A DNA stretch of 38,091 bases from Cryobacterium fucosi (lineage in GTDB: Bacteria; Actinomycetota; Actinomycetes; Actinomycetales; Microbacteriaceae). Positions 1 through 10,485 of the stretch are shown here, piece after piece; positions within the stretch are counted from its first letter, which is position 1, and every line of letters begins with the position of its first letter. A model generated the notes under the pieces. The model saw only the letters and a program-made list of their open reading frames with translations. It was not told where the DNA came from and did no database searches. Location: positions 1 through 38,091 of the forward strand of contig NZ_SOHH01000029.1 in assembly GCF_004403515.1 (NCBI RefSeq). The letters are read 5' to 3'. The position numbers were made by a program, and so were the translations under genes.

Positions 1-1
1 C

Positions 2-757
2 CAGGCCGCATTCGACCAGGGCGAGGCGAAGAACACCTACGGCACCGGCAACTTCCTCATCTTCAACACCGGCACCGAGATCGTGCACTCCAAGAACGGT
101 CTGCTGACCACCGTCGGCTACAAGCTCGGCGACGCGGAAACCCACTATGCGCTCGAGGGGTCGATCGCGGTCACCGGGGCGCTCGTGCAGTGGCTGCGCG
201 ACAACCTCGGCATCGTCGGCTCGGCCGCCGAGGTCGAGGCCCTCGCCCTCTCGGTCGAGGACAACGGCGGCGCCTACTTCGTGCCGGCGTTCTCCGGGCT
301 GTTCGCGCCGTACTGGCGTTCGGATGCCCGCGGCGCCCTGGTCGGCCTGACCCGCTTCGTGAACAAGGGCCACATCGCCCGTGCCGCGCTCGAGGCGATC
401 GCCTACCAGACCCGGGAGGTGCTGGACGCGGTCAACGCGGACTCCGGGGTTCCGTTGACCGAGCTCAAGGTCGACGGCGGAGCATCGGCCAATGACCTGC
501 TGATGCAGTTCCAGGCCGACATCCTGGGCGTCTCCGTCGTGCGCCCGGTCGTCGCGGAGACCACCGCGCTCGGCGCGGCCTACGCGGCCGGCCTCGCGGT
601 CGGCTTCTGGAGCAGCCTCGACGAGCTCCGCGCGAACTGGCAGGAGGACGCCCGCTGGGAGCCGCAGATGGATGTCGCCGAGCGCGACCGCCTGCTGCGC
701 AACTGGAAGAAGGCCATCACCAAGTCCCTCGACTGGGTCGACGAGGACGTCCTCTAG
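2..757 (+). CDS. glpK: Glycerol kinase, C-terminal part (5' end outside window)
   Basis: This is the last 251 residues of a FGGY-family kinase that phosphorylates glycerol to glycerol 3-phosphate with ATP in the cytoplasm. The frame is open from base 2, so the start lies upstream of the window. The visible part begins in the conserved block [15 protein letters not shown], typical of GlpK, and continues into the C-terminal ATPase-fold half with [11 protein letters not shown] and [20 protein letters not shown], the adenosine-binding region of the family. It ends at TAG 755-757 at the length expected for GlpK. A strong hairpin follows. The assignment as glycerol kinase rather than another FGGY sugar kinase rests on these GlpK-like blocks. 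Upstream partners such as glpF cannot be seen. Confidence 0.95.
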   Translation, partial: QAAFDQGEAKNTYGTGNFLIFNTGTEIVHSKNGLLTTVGYKLGDAETHYALEGSIAVTGALVQWLRDNLGIVGSAAEVEALALSVEDNGGAYFVPAFSGLFAPYWRSDARGALVGLTRFVNKGHIARAALEAIAYQTREVLDAVNADSGVPLTELKVDGGASANDLLMQFQADILGVSVVRPVVAETTALGAAYAAGLAVGFWSSLDELRANWQEDARWEPQMDVAERDRLLRNWKKAITKSLDWVDEDVL

Positions 758-790
758 CCCGTCCCGCCCCACCAGCCCCACCTTTTCCCC

Positions 791-826
791 GGAAACCCGG
801 CGCCCACCCCAGGCCGCCGGGTTTCC
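791..826 (+). terminator. Terminator hairpin after glpK
   Basis: A perfect 12-bp stem, GGAAACCCGGCG (791-802) pairing with CGCCGGGTTTCC (815-826), has a 12-nt loop and lies 34 bp after the glpK stop. There is no U-tract, which is common for actinobacterial terminators. Confidence 0.8.
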
Positions 827-840
827 GCCATCTCGCCCCT

Positions 841-879
841 CGCCCCCGCCCCTCGCCCCCGCCCCTCGCCCCCGCCCCT
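841..879. repeat. C-rich 13-bp tandem repeat (3 units)
   Basis: Three identical units of CGCCCCCGCCCCT run head to tail (841-853, 854-866, 867-879), with degenerate C-rich sequence on both sides up to about 908. The minus strand is correspondingly G-rich and could form a G-quadruplex. Together with the glpK terminator and the palindrome at 916-1009, this accounts for most of the gene-free stretch 758-1108. Confidence 0.85.
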
Positions 880-915
880 CGCCCCGCCCGCCGCCCCCGC
901 CCGCCGCGCTCTACT

Positions 916-1009
916 TGCATAACTCCTGCAATTTGCGCGGTTGTTCCCCGGCTACCCAGTGATTCCGGCAAACCGGCGATCTCGACACCGAAATTGCAGG
1001 AGTTATGCA
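916..1009. repeat. Dispersed palindrome family A, copy 1
   Basis: A 94-bp inverted repeat has perfect 19-nt arms: TGCATAACTCCTGCAATTT at 916-934 and its reverse complement at 991-1009. The 56-nt centre contains a small hairpin, CCGG-CAAA-CCGG. The same arms recur at 2047, 20283 and 36491 with different centres. This copy lies 99 bp upstream of the DUF559-type gene. The arms are AT-rich for this genome and no U-tract follows, so it is not a typical terminator. Confidence 0.95.
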
Positions 1010-1112
1010 CGAGCGGATGCTGTCCTCCACAGGGCGGAAATTTGGACACGTTCCCACAGAGCCGTGGCGTCGGCCTCGGGGGTCGCGCTCAGCCCCGATC
1101 CTCGGGGCATGA
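1005..1112 (+). other. Possible 35-codon leader ORF starting inside the palindrome
   Basis: An ATG within the right arm of palindrome copy 1 (AGGAG-TT-ATG) opens 35 codons. They end at TGA 1110-1112, which overlaps the ATG of the DUF559-type gene as ATGA. The AGGAG is only 2 nt from the ATG, too close for efficient initiation, and no homology is recognisable. It may be chance. It is recorded because of the exact ATGA junction. Confidence 0.2.
1092..1108 (+). promoter_or_regulatory. Hairpin abutting the start codon of the DUF559-type gene
   Basis: GCCCCGA (1092-1098), loop TCC, and TCGGGGC (1102-1108) form a perfect 7-bp stem ending directly before ATG 1109. It occupies the position where a ribosome-binding site would lie. 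It could limit translation, or it may mean that the true start is elsewhere. Confidence 0.4.
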
Positions 1113-1996
1113 GCCTGCCACGCGCGTTCGACTTCGGTTCCCGACGAATCGTCAGCAGGCGCGACCTGCTTGACGCTGGCCTAACCGGATCCCAGATCAC
1201 CTTCCTGGTGCGGTCGGACCGCCTTCTCCGGGTGAGACGAGACCACTATGCGGCGCCGGACACTGACCGTCACACCGTTGAGGCCGTCCGCGTCGGCGGT
1301 CGGCTGGCCTGTGTCTCGGCGGCCAGGGAGCTGGGGATCTTCGCCTTCGAGACCAGGTTCACGCACCTCCATGTTGTCAGGGACGCGTCGCGCCTTCGCT
1401 GCGCTCGAAGCCGGTCCGACAGGCTGAACGCGGTGCCGCGTGACGGCGTCGAAGTGCACTGGTGGCCGCTCATCGAGCCGGAGGACGGGACCGAGTTCTG
1501 TGTCGGCGCCCGGGATGCGCTTTCCCAGCTGATCCAATGCCAGCCGGGCCACTTCGCGCTGGCCGCCCTCGATACGGCCCTGCACGAGGGGCGTGTTTTC
1601 GCCTCGGAGATCGAGGACATCTTCGCGAACGTGCCGGCGAAGTACCGATCGCTCCGTGGCCAGATCGACGCGCGTGCGGACGCCGGCCAGGAGACGGTGT
1701 TGCGCCGACTCGTCCTGGAGGCCGGATTCCGATGCGACATCCAGGTGCCGATCGGCGGGGTGGGGCGCGTGGACCTCCTGGTTGAGGGCTGTGTCGTGGT
1801 CGAGGCGGACAGTTACGCGCACCACAAGTCGTGGGAACAACACATCCGCGATCGCACCAGGGACCGCATTCTTGCCCAGCAGGGCTACGTGACGCTGCGC
1901 GTGCTCTACCAGGACATCATGTTCGACCCTGCCGCGGTCGTCAGCGCGATCGCGGCGCTCGTGCGCGTCTGCCGTGAGGGCAATATCCGGGCCTGA
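1109..1996 (+). CDS. AbiEi-like N-terminal domain plus DUF559 (VSR-like nuclease fold) protein
   Basis: The predicted protein has 295 residues. The first ~90 residues (SRRDLLDAGLTGSQITFLV..LLRVRRDHYAAP) look like the winged-helix domain found in actinobacterial 'type IV TA system AbiEi antitoxin domain' proteins. The last ~100 residues (GQETVLRRLVLEAGF, VDLLVEGCVVVEADSYAHH, DRTRDRILAQQGYVTLRVLYQDI) match DUF559, a PD-(D/E)xK/VSR-like endonuclease fold. The candidate catalytic acidic residues are the D of VDLL and the ExD of VVEAD. No partner toxin gene is adjacent. ATG 1109 was chosen because the N-terminal domain begins just after it. An in-frame GTG at 1064 is possible, and neither has a clear ribosome-binding site. 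Palindromes lie 99 bp upstream and 50 bp downstream. Substrate and role are unknown: candidates are an orphan defence or TA regulator, or a nuclease acting on the palindromes. Confidence 0.8.
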   Translation: MSLPRAFDFGSRRIVSRRDLLDAGLTGSQITFLVRSDRLLRVRRDHYAAPDTDRHTVEAVRVGGRLACVSAARELGIFAFETRFTHLHVVRDASRLRCARSRSDRLNAVPRDGVEVHWWPLIEPEDGTEFCVGARDALSQLIQCQPGHFALAALDTALHEGRVFASEIEDIFANVPAKYRSLRGQIDARADAGQETVLRRLVLEAGFRCDIQVPIGGVGRVDLLVEGCVVVEADSYAHHKSWEQHIRDRTRDRILAQQGYVTLRVLYQDIMFDPAAVVSAIAALVRVCREGNIRA

Positions 1997-2046
1997 CACC
2001 GCTCGCCCGTCTCCATCCCCGGCACTACCCCGCACAGACGGGTCGA

Positions 2047-2138
2047 GCATAACTCCTGCAGATTCCGAGCGATCGGATGCGCCGCCGCGGGAATACGCGG
2101 CGGCTCGGCCCCGCGGATGCGATTTGCAGGAGTTATGC
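2047..2138. repeat. Dispersed palindrome family A, copy 2
   Basis: A 92-bp inverted repeat has 14-nt perfect arms, GCATAACTCCTGCA (2047-2060) and TGCAGGAGTTATGC (2125-2138). Its centre carries its own perfect 9-bp stem, GCCGCCGCG (2081-2089) with CGCGGCGGC (2096-2104). It begins 50 bp after the DUF559-type gene, so copies 1 and 2 bracket that gene. The centre shares no obvious sequence with the other copies. Confidence 0.95.
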
Positions 2139-2147
2139 AAATCTCGA

Positions 2148-2190
2148 GGGCGGAAGGGGGCGGGGGGAAGGGGGCTGCCGCGGCGGGCGG
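2148..2190 (+). other. G-rich tract with G-quadruplex potential
   Basis: Six runs of three or more G (2148-2150, 2156-2160, 2162-2167, 2170-2174, 2184-2186, 2188-2190) have mostly short spacers. The tract lies between palindrome copy 2 and the 3' end of the HAD gene. The G-rich strand is opposite to that gene's mRNA. Confidence 0.45.
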
Positions 2191-2194
2191 GCGG

Positions 2195-2944
2195 TCAGAG
2201 GGCGGCGAGGAGGACCGGGAGCTGGGCCAGGCCGGTGATCCGGAGCACGCCGAGGCGCGCGGCGTCGGCGGCGTCCGCCGGGTCCACCGTGGCGTCGCGC
2301 CGGTCGAGCCAGACCGCGGTGAGACCGGCCGCCGCCGCCCCGATGGCGTCGGTGCGGATGCGGTCACCCACGTACGCCGCGTCGGCCGGGGCGACCCCGA
2401 AGACCCCGCAGGCGTGCTCGAAGATGCGCCGGTCGGGTTTCGCGACGCCGAACGCGGCCGAGGTGATCACCCGCTCCAGCCGGCCGTCGAGGCCCGTGCG
2501 CTCCAGTTTCGGCTGCTGGTGCGCTCGCTCACCGTTGGTGATCAGCCCGAAACGGATGCCGGGAATCGCCGCCCCGAGCTCCGCCAGACAGGGCAGCACG
2601 TCGCCGTGCAGCCGCCAACTCGCCCGGTAGTGCTCGAAATACGCGAGGAACCAGTCCGCCGCCTCCCGGTCGGTCAGGGGAACCCCGTGCGCGGCGGCGA
2701 AGTCACGGGCGCGTTCCCGCCGCTGACCGGGGAAGTCCAGTCGCCCGGCGAGGTAGGAGTGGTAGTGCCGCTCCTCCAGTTCCCGCCAGAGCACGACCGC
2801 CCCGGCCTGGTCGACGCCGTCGAACGGGCCGCCCAGGGCCGCCAGATGGCGCAGGATGCCGTCGGCGACCGCGCCACGATGGGCGAACAGGGTGTCGTCG
2901 AGGTCGAAGAGGACGACCGAGGGGATGCTGGAGGGTGCGGTCAT
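2195..2944 (-). CDS. HAD-superfamily hydrolase (subfamily IA phosphatase-like)
   Basis: This 249-residue cytoplasmic protein has the haloacid dehalogenase motifs in order. Motif I is VVLFDLDDTLF at residues ~10-20, with nucleophile and acid/base Asp. An alpha-helical cap follows. Motif II is GLITNGE, the conserved Lys lies in GVAKPDRRIFEHA, and motif IV is YVGDRIRTDAIGA. The likely reaction is hydrolysis of a small phosphomonoester with Mg2+, as in YjjG- or phosphoglycolate-phosphatase-like enzymes. The substrate cannot be told from sequence. The start at 2944 is 3 bp after the stop of the preceding GNAT gene, so it is probably the last gene of an xth-trpS-GNAT-HAD transcript. Confidence 0.88.
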   Translation of the reverse strand: MTAPSSIPSVVLFDLDDTLFAHRGAVADGILRHLAALGGPFDGVDQAGAVVLWRELEERHYHSYLAGRLDFPGQRRERARDFAAAHGVPLTDREAADWFLAYFEHYRASWRLHGDVLPCLAELGAAIPGIRFGLITNGERAHQQPKLERTGLDGRLERVITSAAFGVAKPDRRIFEHACGVFGVAPADAAYVGDRIRTDAIGAAAAGLTAVWLDRRDATVDPADAADAARLGVLRITGLAQLPVLLAAL

Positions 2945-2947
2945 GGC

Positions 2948-3541
2948 TCAGCCGGCGACCACGTCGGCGACCACGTCGGCGACCACGTCGGCGGGCCAGC
3001 CGGCCTTCGGCTCGCGGTCGTCGCCGGCACGGAGTCGCCCCGTCCAGGCCTGCGGGAACGACCCGTCGCGGTGCGGGTGGTCCGCGGGCGACTCGCCCAG
3101 GAAGCTGAAGCCCGTCTTCCGGGCGGTGCGCGCCGATGCAATATTCCCCGGGAGGCATTGCCAGGTGATGGTGTCGACGACGCCGGCGGAGAACGCCCAG
3201 TCGGCGACGAGCCGTTGGGCCTCCGGGATGTAGCCGTGGCCTCGGTGCGGCGCCCCCAGCCAGTAGCCGATCGAGGCGGTCGGAACGCGCAGCCCGATCA
3301 CGCCGACCAGCGCGGGGGAGCCTGGCGCGCGAACCGCCCACGTGTATTCCTGATCCGACGCCCAGGCCGCCGGCACATACTCCGAAATGAATGAATCCGC
3401 GTCCTCGCGACGGTACGGCCACGGCACGGTGAGATACCGCTCGAAGACGGGGTCCTGGCAGTAGTCGAACACCGCTCCGGCGTCGGCGGCGGTCGGCTGG
3501 TCAAGCCGGACCAGCGGCGACGACAGTTCGACGGGTTTCAT
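2948..3541 (-). CDS. GNAT N-acetyltransferase (RimJ/RimL-like)
   Basis: The protein has 197 residues with the Acetyltransf_3 pattern. An N-terminal strand (LVRLDQPTAADAGAVFDYCQDP) leads into the acetyl-CoA-binding region around IGYWLGAPHRGHGYIPEAQRLVADWAF and then NIASARTARKTGFSFLGE. It transfers an acetyl group from acetyl-CoA to an amine. The acceptor could be a protein N-terminus or a small molecule, and the sequence does not decide. The last ~15 residues are a repeat of the unit ADVV, encoded by three exact copies of a 12-bp sequence at 2956-2991, a tail outside the GNAT fold. It starts 2 bp after the trpS stop and ends 3 bp before the HAD start, so it is translationally linked to both. 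Confidence 0.87.
   Translation of the reverse strand: MKPVELSSPLVRLDQPTAADAGAVFDYCQDPVFERYLTVPWPYRREDADSFISEYVPAAWASDQEYTWAVRAPGSPALVGVIGLRVPTASIGYWLGAPHRGHGYIPEAQRLVADWAFSAGVVDTITWQCLPGNIASARTARKTGFSFLGESPADHPHRDGSFPQAWTGRLRAGDDREPKAGWPADVVADVVADVVAG
2956..2991. repeat. 12-bp in-frame tandem repeat in the GNAT 3' end
   Basis: Three exact copies of CGACCACGTCGG (2956-2967, 2968-2979, 2980-2991) encode a repeated A-D-V-V at the GNAT C-terminus. Slippage would change the tail length by four residues without a frameshift. Confidence 0.9.
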
Positions 3542-3543
3542 GG

Positions 3544-5465
<1,922 letters not shown>

Positions 5466-5471
5466 GATCCA

Positions 5472-5477
5472 AGTCTA
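5472..5477 (-). promoter_or_regulatory. Candidate -10 box for a leaderless xth transcript
   Basis: On the minus strand, TAGACT is followed by 6 nt (TGGATC) and the ATG at 5465. The box includes the TAG stop of the YihY gene. No clear -35 was identified. Confidence 0.5.
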
Positions 5478-6584
5478 GGTTGGGCGAACGGCTTCTCCGG
5501 CTGGCTCGGCCCTTTCATACCCCGCTGCCGCCCGCTCCGCGCTCCGCAGCCGGCGCGTGGCCGCCCATCGGTGCCGCCAGTCGGCGAGGGCGTGGGCGTC
5601 GCGGGCATCCCGAAGCTCTGCCAGCGCGGCAATCCGGCGGGCCTCCCTCTCCCGCTCGGCCTGTTCGAGCGCGGCGCGCTTCGAGTCCACCGGCACGGGC
5701 GGGATGCCGGCATCGTCCATTCCGACCGAGATCCAGGAGGCCGTGAGCAGGATCACGGTGTTCATCAGGTTGAACCAGATCAGGAGCCCGATGATCACGG
5801 CGAATGTGGCCAGCAGGGGGTTCGATCCGGTCGATCCGAGCAGCGTTCCGCCGAGCACCTTGAGGGTGCCGAGGGCGACGCCGCCGAGGGCGGACCCGAG
5901 GATCAGCTTCCGGTGCGGGATGTACACCCGCGAGAGCACCCGGAACAGGGTCGCGAGGGTTGCCGTGTCGATCAACAGCACGACGAGCAGCCCGATCGTG
6001 CGCGCCCCGGCGTTGAACCAGAACGAATCCCGGGAGATGCCCAGCAGGCCCAGGACGGCGCCGAGCGCCTCCGTGCTGGCCAGGGAGATCAGCGCGGACA
6101 CGATCAGGGCGACGCCGAAGAGGATGCCGAGGCCCAGTTCCCGCAGCTTCGCCAGCACGAAGACGGTGCCGTCCCTGGGCATCCGGAAGATGGTGCGCAC
6201 GGCCTGGGTGGTCGTGGACAGCCAGCCGAGTGTTGTCCAGAGCAGGCCGACCAGGGCCACGGCGCCGGTCCAGGTCAGCACCCCGGCGCCGTCGAGCTGT
6301 TCGGGTTCGATCACGCCGTCCGTGCCGATCAGGCCGGGGACGGACTGGTTGATGATCTCGATCAGGGAGCTCATGAGCTGCTCGTTCGAGCCCAGAACGA
6401 GCCCGGCGATGGAGAAGCCCACCCAGATGGCCGCGAAGATCGCGAAGACCGCCTGGTAGGTCATGCCGCCGGCGAGGATGGCGCCGCCGGTCTGGGCGAA
6501 GTGAGCGACGGAGCGCACCGACCGCCAACCCATGATGCGCCGGGCCACGCGGGTCAGCTGCTTCACGGGGGCGTTGCTCTTCAC
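5475..6584 (-). CDS. YihY/BrkB family inner-membrane protein
   Basis: The 369-residue integral membrane protein contains the YihY/virulence-factor-BrkB domain. After a short basic N-terminus, hydrophobic segments occur around TGGAILAGGMTYQAVFAIFAAIWVGFSI, VLTWTGAVALVGLLWTTLGWL, LGLGILFGVALIVSALISL, TIGLLVVLLIDTATLATLF, LILGSALGGVALGTLKVLG and LLATFAVIIGLLIWFNLMNTVILLTASW. This makes about six membrane spans. The charged C-terminal ~70 residues are rich in Arg and Ala and probably cytoplasmic. The molecular function of this family is not established. The older ribonuclease BN name is known to be wrong for it. The start is GTG 6584, 6 nt from a TAGGCT box. Confidence 0.9.
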   Translation of the reverse strand: MKSNAPVKQLTRVARRIMGWRSVRSVAHFAQTGGAILAGGMTYQAVFAIFAAIWVGFSIAGLVLGSNEQLMSSLIEIINQSVPGLIGTDGVIEPEQLDGAGVLTWTGAVALVGLLWTTLGWLSTTTQAVRTIFRMPRDGTVFVLAKLRELGLGILFGVALIVSALISLASTEALGAVLGLLGISRDSFWFNAGARTIGLLVVLLIDTATLATLFRVLSRVYIPHRKLILGSALGGVALGTLKVLGGTLLGSTGSNPLLATFAVIIGLLIWFNLMNTVILLTASWISVGMDDAGIPPVPVDSKRAALEQAEREREARRIAALAELRDARDAHALADWRHRWAATRRLRSAERAAAGYERAEPAGEAVRPT

Positions 6585-6590
6585 GGCTCC

Positions 6591-6596
6591 AGCCTA
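6591..6596 (-). promoter_or_regulatory. Candidate -10 box for a leaderless YihY-family transcript
   Basis: On the minus strand, TAGGCT is followed by 6 nt (GGAGCC) and the GTG start at 6584. GGAG could also act as a close ribosome-binding site, so leaderless initiation is not certain. Confidence 0.45.
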
Positions 6597-6908
6597 GCCA
6601 GCGATCCGGGGCCGCCCGCGCACCCCCAGTTCGGGGGGCAAATACAACGTGAGAGCGGCTCACCTCTTGCGGAAGGAGCCGAAGGTCTGGCACTATCCCA
6701 CTGCTGAACCAACCGAGTCAGCCTTCCAACCCCTGAGGCTGGATGGCGAGGACCGAGCCACGAAGCGTTTGGAACACGGTGCGGTCGGTGGGGCAGCGTG
6801 AGACGGTCGAGCGGTTTGGGACCCTGGTGGAATCGCCCGGGCGCAACCCCGATCAGCCGGTGGCGGCGAAACCCGAGTCGACGCCACCGGCTACCTCGAT
6901 CAGCACCG
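6597..6908. other. Gene-free interval between YihY and sdhB genes
   Basis: About 310 bp without a credible gene. It holds two small hairpins (CCCCC/GGGGG at 6623-6637 and GTGAG/CTCAC at 6649-6663) and, near its right end, the probable sdh terminator at 6855-6892. No tRNA-like cloverleaf or coding bias was recognised. Confidence 0.6.
6855..6892 (-). terminator. Probable terminator of the sdhCDAB operon
   Basis: A perfect 11-bp stem, AGCCGGTGGCG (6855-6865) with CGCCACCGGCT (6882-6892), has a 16-nt loop and starts 17 bp beyond the sdhB stop. It has no U-tract. Confidence 0.7.
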
Positions 6909-7655
6909 CTACTTGAGGCCGCGAACCATGGCCTGCTTGACCTCGGAAATGGCCTGGGTGACCTGGATTCCGCGCGGGCAGGCCTCGGTGCAGTTGAAGG
7001 TGGTGCGGCAGCGCCACACCCCCTCCTTGTCGTTGAGGATGTCGAGACGGACCGCCGCGTTGTCGTCGCGAGAGTCGAAGATGAAGCGGTGCGCGTTGAC
7101 GATCGCGGCCGGTCCGAAGTACTGTCCGTCGGTCCAGAACACGGGGCAGCTCGACGTGCACGCGGCGCAGAGGATGCACTTGGTGGTGTCGTCGAAGCGT
7201 TCGCGCTGGGCGACCGTCTGGATGCGTTCCTTGCCGTCCTTCGGCGCCTGCTGGGAGACCAGGAAGGGCTGCACGGCCCGGAACGACTCGAAGAACGGCT
7301 CCATGTCGACGATCAGGTCCTTCTCGAGCGGCAGCCCCTTGATCGCCTCCACGTAGACCGGCTTGGTGATGTCGAGGTCCTTGATCAAGGTCTTGCAGGC
7401 GAGGCGGTTGCGGCCGTTGATGCGCATCGCATCCGAGCCGCAAATGCCGTGCGCGCAGGAGCGGCGGAAGCTCAGGCTGCCGTCCTGCTCCCACTTGATC
7501 TTGTGCAGCGCGTCGAGCACCCGGTCGGTCGGGTACAGCTGCACGTCGAAGTCCTCCCAGTGCGGCTCGTCGTCGACCTCCGGGTTGAACCGGCGGATGA
7601 TCAGGGTGACGGTGAAGGACGCGATCTCCTCCGGCACGAGGGTCTCGGCGGCCAC
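6909..7655 (-). CDS. sdhB: Succinate dehydrogenase iron-sulfur subunit
   Basis: This 248-residue subunit B of complex II carries electrons from the SdhA flavin to the membrane quinone site through three Fe-S clusters. The [2Fe-2S] ligands are in RRSCAHGICGSDAMRINGRNRLAC. The [4Fe-4S] motif is CILCAACTSSCPVFW, and the third cluster region is CRTTFNCTEACPRGI. These are complete and in the normal order, so the subunit looks functional. The start is GTG 7655 (residues VAAETLVPEE), with GGAAAGGAAG about 8 nt upstream inside the end of sdhA. A longer reading through the sdhA end is not supported. It is the last gene of sdhCDAB. Confidence 0.96.
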   Translation of the reverse strand: MAAETLVPEEIASFTVTLIIRRFNPEVDDEPHWEDFDVQLYPTDRVLDALHKIKWEQDGSLSFRRSCAHGICGSDAMRINGRNRLACKTLIKDLDITKPVYVEAIKGLPLEKDLIVDMEPFFESFRAVQPFLVSQQAPKDGKERIQTVAQRERFDDTTKCILCAACTSSCPVFWTDGQYFGPAAIVNAHRFIFDSRDDNAAVRLDILNDKEGVWRCRTTFNCTEACPRGIQVTQAISEVKQAMVRGLK

Positions 7656-7656
7656 G

Positions 7657-9471
<1,815 letters not shown>

Positions 9472-9489
9472 GGTGGGTGTGTGCAGCTC

Positions 9490-9942
9490 CTAGTTGGCCG
9501 AGCAGAACGAGGGGAGAAGGTCGGCAGGGGAACCGGCCGGGCAGGGGTCGAAGGTGAAGACGACGAGGGTGCCGAGCACGATCAGGATGACGACCGCGGC
9601 GAGGATCGCCGACTTCAGGATGCCGCGGGTGAGGCGCTGTGTCGCGTAGTCGTTGACCAGGGTGCGCATGCCGTTGCCGCCGTGGATCAGGGCGAGCCAG
9701 AGCATCAGCAGGTCCCAGGTCTGCCAGAACGGGTTGGCGAGCTTGCCGGCGACGAACGCGAAGTCCAGGGCGCTCACGCCCTTGCCGACCATCAGGTTGA
9801 CGAAGAGGTGGCCGAAGATGAGCACGACCAGCACGACGCCGGAGGCGCGCATGTAGATCCAGCCCCACTTCTCCCAGTTGACGCCGCGCCTCTGCGGCGA
9901 ACGGGAGTAGGGGCTGCGGGGAGTGTCGATGGTGGATGTCAT
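9490..9942 (-). CDS. sdhD: Succinate dehydrogenase membrane anchor subunit
   Basis: A 150-residue membrane anchor that helps form the quinone site and holds SdhAB at the membrane. Three hydrophobic spans are visible: ASGVVLVVLIFGHLFVNLMV with the His typical of heme/quinone sites, WDLLMLWLALIHGGNGM with a second conserved His, and SAILAAVVILIVLGTLVVF. The order sdhC-sdhD-sdhA-sdhB supports the name. The ATG at 9942 has GGGAG about 8 nt upstream, 13 bp after sdhC. Confidence 0.92.
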   Translation of the reverse strand: MTSTIDTPRSPYSRSPQRRGVNWEKWGWIYMRASGVVLVVLIFGHLFVNLMVGKGVSALDFAFVAGKLANPFWQTWDLLMLWLALIHGGNGMRTLVNDYATQRLTRGILKSAILAAVVILIVLGTLVVFTFDPCPAGSPADLLPSFCSAN

Positions 9943-9955
9943 GTGAGTCTCCCGC

Positions 9956-10372
9956 CTAATTGTTGAATACGTTGTAGAGGTGGCGGGGAAGGAAACCCAG
10001 CATGGTGACGACCCACAGGCCGATCACGACGTAGAACATGACCTTCTGGTACTTCGCGTTCCAGAAGTCGATCAGGATGATCCGCAGCCCGTTGAACGCG
10101 TGGAACACGATCGCCGCGACCAGCGCGGCCTCACCGAGGCCCATGATCGGTGTCTTGTAGCTTTCGATCACCGCGTTGTAGGCCTCCGGGCTGACGCGCA
10201 CGAGCGCGGTGTCCAGAATGTGGACCAGCAGGAAGAAGAAGATCGCCACACCGGTGATGCGGTGCAGGACCCATGACCACATGCCCTCGCGGCCCCGGTA
10301 CAGGGTGCCGGCGGGGCGACGTGATGTCGTCTTCTGCTGGGATGTGAGTGCCTCTGCCGATTGCTGTGGCAT
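9956..10372 (-). CDS. sdhC: Succinate dehydrogenase cytochrome b556 subunit
   Basis: A 138-residue membrane subunit of complex II. The N-terminus is hydrophilic (MPQQSAEALTSQQKTTSRRP). The family signature follows, LYRGREGMWSWVLHRITGVAIFFFLLVHILDTALV, with the heme-ligand-type His residues. Two more spans are AALVAAIVFHAFNGLRIILID and VMFYVVIGLWVVTMLGF. ATG 10372 was chosen because GGGAGG lies 6 nt upstream and the family pattern starts soon after. The frame remains open far upstream, but that part overlaps the neighbouring glycosyltransferase antisense frame and is not coding. It heads the operon. Confidence 0.93.
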   Translation of the reverse strand: MPQQSAEALTSQQKTTSRRPAGTLYRGREGMWSWVLHRITGVAIFFFLLVHILDTALVRVSPEAYNAVIESYKTPIMGLGEAALVAAIVFHAFNGLRIILIDFWNAKYQKVMFYVVIGLWVVTMLGFLPRHLYNVFNN

Positions 10373-10443
10373 GACCAACCCTCCCTGGCTGATAACGGCC
10401 ACGACGATGTCAGGCCGACGCTGCGCGGAACGCAGCTGAGACC

Positions 10444-10469
10444 ATCCTAAGTGTCTCTGCGCCGAGAGA
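10444..10469 (-). promoter_or_regulatory. Candidate sdh promoter with inverted repeat
   Basis: On the minus strand, TAGGAT (complement of 10444-10449) could be the -10 for sdhC and would give a leader of about 65 nt. Just upstream, TCTCT-N6-AGAGA (10454-10469) is a 5-bp inverted repeat where a regulator could bind. No known operator was recognised and the -35 is weak. Confidence 0.35.
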
Positions 10470-10485
10470 TTATCCCCGGGCCCGG

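Noticed and set aside
916..1009. Family A palindromes as integron attC sites
   Set aside because: Ends GCATAAC...GTTATGC come close to RYYYAAC...GTTRRRY and the size fits. However, the arms pair perfectly without the extrahelical bases of attC, the consensus is broken at one position in each half, and no integron integrase is present.
916..1009. Family A palindromes as ordinary intrinsic terminators
   Set aside because: Arms are less GC-rich than the genome, no U-tract follows, loops are 44-64 nt, and copy 4 lies between divergent genes where no terminator is needed.
6597..6908. tRNA or small-RNA gene in the YihY-sdhB gap
   Set aside because: No cloverleaf, T-loop or anticodon-arm pattern could be drawn. 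Only short hairpins and the sdh terminator are present.
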